Below, one piece after another: positions 39,592-45,326 of a DNA stretch of 45,326 nt (its first letter is position 1; every line of letters starts with the position of its first letter). The stretch is from assembly GCA_016871895.1 (NCBI GenBank), contig VHBO01000013.1, positions 1-45,326 of the forward strand, read 5' to 3'. This DNA comes from Gemmatimonadota bacterium (lineage in GTDB: Bacteria; Gemmatimonadota; Gemmatimonadetes; Gemmatimonadales; Gemmatimonadaceae). Position numbers and translations under genes: made by a program. Below the pieces are notes generated by a model. It saw nothing but the letters and a program-made list of their open reading frames with translations. It made no database searches and was not told the DNA's origin.

Positions 39592-39816
39592 GTGCCCATC
39601 CAGCGCAATCGCTGCTACGTCTGCGACAAGGGCGTCGCCCACGGCAACAACCGGTCGCACGCGAACAACTCCACCCGTCGCACCTGGAAGCCCAACCTCC
39701 AGGTCGCCCGGATCGTGGAGGGTGGCAAGACGGTGAAGATCAAGGTCTGCACCCGTTGCCTGAATGCCGGCAAGATCCAGCGGGCCCCGCGCGGGGCCGC
39801 CGCCGCGGCCGTCTGA
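39592..39816 (+). CDS. rpmB: 50S ribosomal protein L28, zinc-binding (C+) form
   Basis: A 74-residue L28. 'NRCYVCDKGVAHGNNRSHAN', 'RRTWKPNLQ' and 'KIKVCTRCLNAGKI' are standard; the four cysteines (8, 11, 53, 56) bind zinc. The GTG start follows GGAGG at 8 nt, 3 nt after rplQ. rpmB is usually paired with rpmG elsewhere, so its position at the end of the alpha operon is somewhat unusual. An Ala tail ends the protein. Confidence 0.96.
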   Translation: MPIQRNRCYVCDKGVAHGNNRSHANNSTRRTWKPNLQVARIVEGGKTVKIKVCTRCLNAGKIQRAPRGAAAAAV

Positions 39817-40884
<1,068 letters not shown>

Positions 40885-40885
40885 G

Positions 40886-41854
40886 GTGACCCACGCGCTC
40901 GTCACCGGGGGGGAGGGCTTCGTGGGCCAATGGGTCGTGAAGTCCCTCCTCGCCGATGGCGTCGTCGTCACTGCCACCACGGCCACCCGCCCGCCGGCCC
41001 CGGGTACGCTCGACGCGATGGAGATCGCCGCGGTCCGGTGGGTGGCCGGCGACCTCGCGGCCAGCCGGGACCTCGCCCCGATGCGGAGCCTGCTCGATGC
41101 GGCGCGCCCCGAGGCGATCTATCACCTTGCCGGCATCTCCTACGTCCCCGCCGTCGGCGACGATCCGGTGGCCGCGCTGGGGATCAACGTCGGCATCGGG
41201 GTCCGGCTCATCGAGGCGGCGCGCGGGTGGCGCGACGAGACCGGGGCCGACCCGGCGATCCTCGTCGTCGGGAGCGCGGAGCAGTACGGGCGCCAGCCGA
41301 CGACAGTGGGACGGATCACCGAACACGCCGAGCTCCTCCCGCGCACCTTCTACGGGGCGACGAAGTGCTCGCAGGAGCACTTCGCCCTAGCGGCCGCGCG
41401 GACCTATGGGATGCGCATCATGGCGACCCGGTCGTTCAATCACTGCGGCCCGGGACACGCCCCCGTCTTCCTCCTGCCGGCGCTCGTCCAGCGGGCGCTC
41501 CGCTGCCGGGCCGAGCGGGGCGATCGGATCGTCGTCGGCAACGTGGACTCGGTCCGTGACTACCTGCACGTGTCGGACGTGGTCGCGGCGTACCGTGCAC
41601 TCATCGCCGCCGGAGCGGGCGGCGAGGCGTACAACGTCTGCGGCGGGGAGGGGGTATCGGTCGGCGACCTCGCCCGCGAGGTGCTCGAGGAAGCGGGGGT
41701 CGTGGCGCGGGTCGAGAGCGACGCCACGCTACAGCGCCCCGTCGATGTGCCGTATCTTGTGGGGGACAACGCCAAGCTTCGCGCGCGCACCGGTTGGGCG
41801 CCGCGGCGGGGCCGGCGAGACATCATTCGCGATCATCTGCATGCCGCGTCGTGA
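40886..41854 (+). CDS. GDP-4-keto-6-deoxymannose reductase-like (Rmd) NAD-dependent epimerase
   Basis: A 322-residue SDR of the epimerase/dehydratase kind. Rossmann loop '[10 protein letters not shown]', '[16 protein letters not shown]', 'VGSAEQYG', catalytic 'YGATKCSQE', 'FNHCGPGH', '[10 protein letters not shown]'. Immediately behind gmd, it most likely reduces the 4-keto sugar to GDP-D-rhamnose (Rmd); Fcl/WcaG (fucose) usually has a different shape. GTG 40886 has only AGG-type bases upstream. The last 14 bases overlap the carB start. Confidence 0.82.
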   Translation: MTHALVTGGEGFVGQWVVKSLLADGVVVTATTATRPPAPGTLDAMEIAAVRWVAGDLAASRDLAPMRSLLDAARPEAIYHLAGISYVPAVGDDPVAALGINVGIGVRLIEAARGWRDETGADPAILVVGSAEQYGRQPTTVGRITEHAELLPRTFYGATKCSQEHFALAAARTYGMRIMATRSFNHCGPGHAPVFLLPALVQRALRCRAERGDRIVVGNVDSVRDYLHVSDVVAAYRALIAAGAGGEAYNVCGGEGVSVGDLAREVLEEAGVVARVESDATLQRPVDVPYLVGDNAKLRARTGWAPRRGRRDIIRDHLHAAS

Positions 41855-44800
41855 CGACCTGAAGCGCATCCTGCTCATCGGTTCCGGGCCCATCGTGATC
41901 GGGCAGGGCGCCGAGTTCGACTACTCCGGGACCCAGGCGGCGAAGGCGCTGCGGGAAGAGGGGTACGAGGTGATCCTCGTGAACTCCAATCCCGCGACGA
42001 TCATGACCGACCCCGAGCTCGCGGACCGCACCTACATCGAGCCGGTGACCCCGGCCTACGTCGAGCGGATCATCGCGGAGGAGCGGCCGGACGCCCTGCT
42101 GCCGACGATGGGTGGCCAGACGGCGCTCAATGTCGCGATGGCGCTGCACGAGGCAGGGACCCTCGAGCGGTACGGTGTCGAGCTGATCGGCGCCAACGCG
42201 CGCGCCATCGCCGTGGCCGAGGACCGCAAGCTCTTCGGCGAGGCGATGGAGCGGATCGGACTGAAGTGCCCGCAGGGGCGTATCGCCACGACCTGGGACG
42301 AGGCGCTCGCCATCTCGGAATGGACGGGGTTCCCTGCCATCATCCGGCCGGCCTTCACCCTCGGCGGCTCGGGGGGCGGCATCGCGTACAACCGCGAGGA
42401 GTTCGAGCGGATCGTGCGGCGCGGCCTCGCGGAATCGCCGATCTCGCAGGTGCTGATCGAGCGGTCGCTGATCGGGTGGAAGGAGTACGAGCTCGAGGTG
42501 ATGCGTGATTCGGCGGACAACGTCGTCATCATCTGCTCCATCGAGAATATCGACCCGATGGGCGTCCACACCGGGGATTCCGTCACCGTCGCGCCCGCGA
42601 TGACGCTGACCGACCGCGAGTACCAGGTGATGCGCGATGCGGCGCTCCGTGTGATCCGCGAGATCGGGGTCGCGGCGGGCGGCTGCAACATCCAGTTCGC
42701 GGTGAATCCTGCGGATGGCGAGATGGTCGTCATCGAGATGAACCCGCGCGTCTCGCGCTCCTCGGCGCTCGCCTCGAAGGCCACGGGGTTCGCCATCGCG
42801 CGGATCGGGACGAAGCTCGCGGTGGGGTACCGCCTCGACGAGATCCCGAACGACATCACGAAGACGACGCCGGCAAGCTTCGAGCCGGTGCTCGACTACG
42901 TGGTGGTGAAGGTGCCGCGGTTCGCGTTCGAGAAGTTCGCCGGGGCCGACCCGTCGCTCACGACGCAGATGAAGTCCGTCGGGGAGTCGATGGCGATCGG
43001 GCGGACCTTCAAGGAGGCGTTCCAGAAGGGGCTGCGGGCGCTCGAGACCGGGCGCGCGGGTTGGACCGTCGGGACGCGTCCGTCGGACGACCGGGTCGCG
43101 GACGACTCCCTCGCGGCGGTGGAGGCGGCGCTCGTCCGGACGGTGCCGGAGCGGCTCTTCCAGATCAAGCGCGCCCTCCTGCACGGGATGTCGGTCGAGG
43201 AGATCCAGCGCCGGACCGGCGTCGACCCGTGGTTCCTCCGGCAACTCGAGGAGCTCGTCGCGGCCGAGCGCGCCTATGCCGCGCTCCCCGAGGTCGATGC
43301 GACCGCACTCCGGGGGATGAAGCGGATGGGCTTCGCCGACGCGCAGCTTGCGGCACTCCGCGGCGAGACGGAGGCCGAGGTCCGCGCTCGTCGGTGGGGG
43401 ATGGGGATCCGACCGAGCTACAAGATGGTCGACACCTGTGCCGGCGAGTTCCCATCGAACACGCCGTACCTCTACTCCAGCTACGACGAGGAGTCCGAGG
43501 CGCCGCGCACGGGGCGGAAGTCGGTCGTGATCCTCGGGAGCGGGCCGAACCGGATCGGGCAGGGGGTCGAGTTCGACTACTGCTGCGTCCGGGCCGCGCT
43601 CGCGCTGCGTGAGGCGGGGTACGAGACGATCATGGTCAACTCCAATCCGGAGACCGTCTCGACCGACTACGACACCTCGGACAAGCTCTACTTCGAGCCA
43701 CTCACCTTCGAGCACGTGCTCGAGATCGTCGAGCGCGAACAGCCGGTGGGGGTGATCGTCCAGCTCGGTGGCCAGACGCCACTCAAGCTCGTGAAGTCGC
43801 TCGAGGCGGCGGGGGTGTCGATCCTCGGCACCTCCCCTGAGGCGATCGACATCGCCGAGGACCGGAAGCGCTTCGAGGCGCTCGCCCGCGGCCTCGGCGT
43901 GCAGCAGCCGCCGAACGGCACCGCGACGAGCGTCCCGGAGGCGGTCGCGATTGCCGCCCGCATCGGCTACCCGGTGCTCGTGCGTCCGAGCTACGTGCTC
44001 GGCGGCCGGGCGATGGAGATCGTGTATGACGAGCCGTCGCTGCGCGACTACTTCGAGCGCGCCGTCCGCGTCTCCGAGGAGCGGCCGGTGCTCGTGGACG
44101 CCTTCCTCGAGGATGCGTACGAGGCCGATGTCGACGCCCTCTCCGACGGCGAGACGGTCGTGATCGGCGGCGTGATGCAGCACATCGAGGACGCCGGCAT
44201 CCATTCCGGCGACTCCGCCTGCGTCCTGCCTCCCGACCGCATCGCCCCCGAGCACCAGGACGAGATGCGTCGGCACACCGTGTCCTTCGCCAAGGCGCTC
44301 GGCGTCGTCGGGCTCATCAACGTCCAGTACGCCGTGAAGGACGGGCAGGTCTACGTGATCGAGGTGAACCCGCGCGCGTCGCGCACGGTGCCGTTCGTGT
44401 CGAAGACGATCGGGAAGCCGCTCGCCTCGCTCGCCGCCCGCGTGATGCTCGGCGAGCGGCTCGTGGACCTCGGCTACACCGAGGAGATCATCGCGCCGTA
44501 TACGAGCGTGAAGGAAGCGGTCTTCCCCTTCTCGAAGTTCCGCGAGTTCGATCCCATCCTCGGCCCCGAGATGCGGTCGACGGGTGAGGTGATGGGGATC
44601 GCGACCGACTTCGGCACCGCGTTCGGCAAGTCGCAGCTCGCCGCCGGCAACGGACTGCCGACGGGGGGGAAGGTGATGATCACCATGAATCAGCGGGATA
44701 AGGCGGGGGTCGTTGCGATCGCCCGCCGCTTCCAGGCGATGGGCTTCGGGCTCGTGGCGACGGAAGGGACCGCGGCGCATCTCGCCGCCGCGGGGATCCC

Positions 44801-45068
44801 CGCGCAGGTGGTGCACAAGGTGAGCGAGGGGCGCCCGCACGCGATCGACCTGATGGTGAACGGGGAGATCCAGCTCCTGATCAACACGCCGTTCGGGAAG
44901 AGCGCCCAGCGCGACGATTACTCGATGCGGCAGGCCGCCGTCGCGTATCGCGTGCCGTACACGACGACCCTCACCGGCGCGAGCGCGGCGTGCGCCGCCA
45001 TCGAGGCGGCGCGGACGCAGCCGCTCGCGGTGAAGTCGCTGCAGGCCTGGCAGGCGGAGCTCGCGTGA
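41841..45068 (+). CDS. carB: carbamoyl-phosphate synthase large subunit
   Basis: A 1075-residue enzyme making carbamoyl phosphate for pyrimidine and arginine synthesis. Two ATP-grasp halves are seen: '[20 protein letters not shown]' near the start and '[19 protein letters not shown]' in the second half. '[19 protein letters not shown]' is in the first half, '[16 protein letters not shown]' in the second, and '[20 protein letters not shown]' and '[16 protein letters not shown]' close each ATP-grasp. The last about 130 residues are the MGS-like regulatory domain. ATG 41841 gives the standard N-terminus and overlaps rmd by 14 nt; carA is not in the window. Confidence 0.97.
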   Translation: MPRRDDLKRILLIGSGPIVIGQGAEFDYSGTQAAKALREEGYEVILVNSNPATIMTDPELADRTYIEPVTPAYVERIIAEERPDALLPTMGGQTALNVAMALHEAGTLERYGVELIGANARAIAVAEDRKLFGEAMERIGLKCPQGRIATTWDEALAISEWTGFPAIIRPAFTLGGSGGGIAYNREEFERIVRRGLAESPISQVLIERSLIGWKEYELEVMRDSADNVVIICSIENIDPMGVHTGDSVTVAPAMTLTDREYQVMRDAALRVIREIGVAAGGCNIQFAVNPADGEMVVIEMNPRVSRSSALASKATGFAIARIGTKLAVGYRLDEIPNDITKTTPASFEPVLDYVVVKVPRFAFEKFAGADPSLTTQMKSVGESMAIGRTFKEAFQKGLRALETGRAGWTVGTRPSDDRVADDSLAAVEAALVRTVPERLFQIKRALLHGMSVEEIQRRTGVDPWFLRQLEELVAAERAYAALPEVDATALRGMKRMGFADAQLAALRGETEAEVRARRWGMGIRPSYKMVDTCAGEFPSNTPYLYSSYDEESEAPRTGRKSVVILGSGPNRIGQGVEFDYCCVRAALALREAGYETIMVNSNPETVSTDYDTSDKLYFEPLTFEHVLEIVEREQPVGVIVQLGGQTPLKLVKSLEAAGVSILGTSPEAIDIAEDRKRFEALARGLGVQQPPNGTATSVPEAVAIAARIGYPVLVRPSYVLGGRAMEIVYDEPSLRDYFERAVRVSEERPVLVDAFLEDAYEADVDALSDGETVVIGGVMQHIEDAGIHSGDSACVLPPDRIAPEHQDEMRRHTVSFAKALGVVGLINVQYAVKDGQVYVIEVNPRASRTVPFVSKTIGKPLASLAARVMLGERLVDLGYTEEIIAPYTSVKEAVFPFSKFREFDPILGPEMRSTGEVMGIATDFGTAFGKSQLAAGNGLPTGGKVMITMNQRDKAGVVAIARRFQAMGFGLVATEGTAAHLAAAGIPAQVVHKVSEGRPHAIDLMVNGEIQLLINTPFGKSAQRDDYSMRQAAVAYRVPYTTTLTGASAACAAIEAARTQPLAVKSLQAWQAELA

Positions 45069-45326
45069 GCGCCCCGGTGATCCACCCCTCGGCCTACGTC
45101 GACGACGGTGCCGTCGTCGGCGAGGGGACGCGGATCTGGCACTTCTGCCACGTGAATCCGGGTGCGGTGATCGGGGCGGGGTGCTCCCTTGGGCAGAATG
45201 TGGTGGTGATGGGCGGGACGCGGATCGGGAACAACGTGAAGATCCAGAACAACGTCTCGATCTACGAAGGCGTGGAGCTCGAGGACGATGTGTTCTGTGG
45301 CCCGTCGATGGTGTTCACGAACGTCG
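45065..45326 (+). CDS. hexapeptide-repeat acetyltransferase (WbpD/WlbB-like), cut by window end
   Basis: The first 87 codons of a left-handed beta-helix acyltransferase. '[20 protein letters not shown]', '[19 protein letters not shown]', '[20 protein letters not shown]' and '[14 protein letters not shown]' match the N-acetyltransferase that forms UDP-2,3-diacetamido-glucuronate (WbpD/WlbB). This sugar occurs in O-antigens and related glycans. GTG 45065 overlaps the carB stop (GTGA). Incomplete because the window ends; no start-codon doubt otherwise. Confidence 0.85.
   Translation, partial: MSAPVIHPSAYVDDGAVVGEGTRIWHFCHVNPGAVIGAGCSLGQNVVVMGGTRIGNNVKIQNNVSIYEGVELEDDVFCGPSMVFTNV

Noticed and set aside
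41406-41840. Extension of carB over rmd
   Set aside because: The rmd frame is well supported and the CarB N-terminus starts at ATG 41841.
41823-44840. 1005-codon frame on the minus strand
   Set aside because: It is the mirror of carB, with no domain of its own and a repetitive His/Arg/Asp-rich translation typical of GC-rich antisense frames.

Overview
The window is a GC-rich (roughly two-thirds GC), gene-dense bacterial chromosome segment. I see no insertion sequence, phage gene, CRISPR array or replication origin. The gene style suggests Gemmatimonadota or a close FCB-group relative. The reasons are heavy use of GTG starts and 1-4 nt start/stop overlaps, a lipoyl-dependent 2-oxoacid dehydrogenase operon carrying small lineage-type ORFs, a DUF5916-like outer-membrane protein, duplicated ExbD, and -10 boxes of the form TA-N2-TT. 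This assignment is inference. No gap between genes reaches 300 bases; the largest are 1-112, 2946-3077 and 36395-36529, and their contents are listed as features.

Layout. 1-2945: tRNA-Ala, a peroxiredoxin, a decayed histidine-kinase tail, then an OmpR-type regulator and its sensor kinase. 3013-6364: a TonB-ExbB-ExbD-ExbD energy-coupling operon, followed after tandem hairpins by a second TonB-like protein. 6402-9262: an amino-acid permease (probably leaderless) and a dicarboxylate/glutamate symporter. 9298-16676: genes that together look like a peptidoglycan-sugar salvage locus, namely a BadF-type amino-sugar kinase, a sodium:solute symporter, a fused NagZ (GH3) plus AmiE-like serine hydrolase, and a divergent NamZ (DUF1343/GH171). 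An A-type Fe-S carrier sits between them. 16681-24022: a CDP-alcohol phosphatidyltransferase, then a tightly overlapping operon with E1-alpha, E1-beta and E2 of a 2-oxoacid dehydrogenase, several small unknown proteins, a PHP phosphoesterase and a pteridine-reductase-like SDR. 24041-32716: a DUF5916-like protein, an exported amidohydrolase, thioredoxin reductase, a metallo-beta-lactamase-fold hydrolase, a lipoprotein, an aspartase-like lyase and an Rrf2 regulator. 32776-36394: tRNA-Leu, an unusual SmpB-amidase fused frame, pyrD and pyrF. 36427-39816: the alpha ribosomal operon (rpmJ-rpsM-rpsK-rpsD-rpoA-rplQ) with rpmB appended. 39904-45326: gmd, an rmd-like reductase, carB, and the start of a WbpD/WlbB-type acetyltransferase that runs off the window, probably part of a surface-glycan locus.

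Most interesting points. (1) SmpB runs without a stop into an exported cell-wall amidase whose signal peptide begins at an in-frame internal GTG that is part of a GTGA sequence. (2) NagZ and an AmiE-like domain are fused and face NamZ, next to a transporter and a sugar kinase: the exo-lytic cell-wall turnover set. (3) An SDR keeps the Asp-x12-Tyr-x3-Lys spacing of pteridine reductases but has His in place of the catalytic Tyr. (4) A repeated TA-N2-TT promoter box is best seen in front of tRNA-Leu with a 17-bp spacer. (5) A possible pseudoknot or switch lies between rpsD and rpoA.
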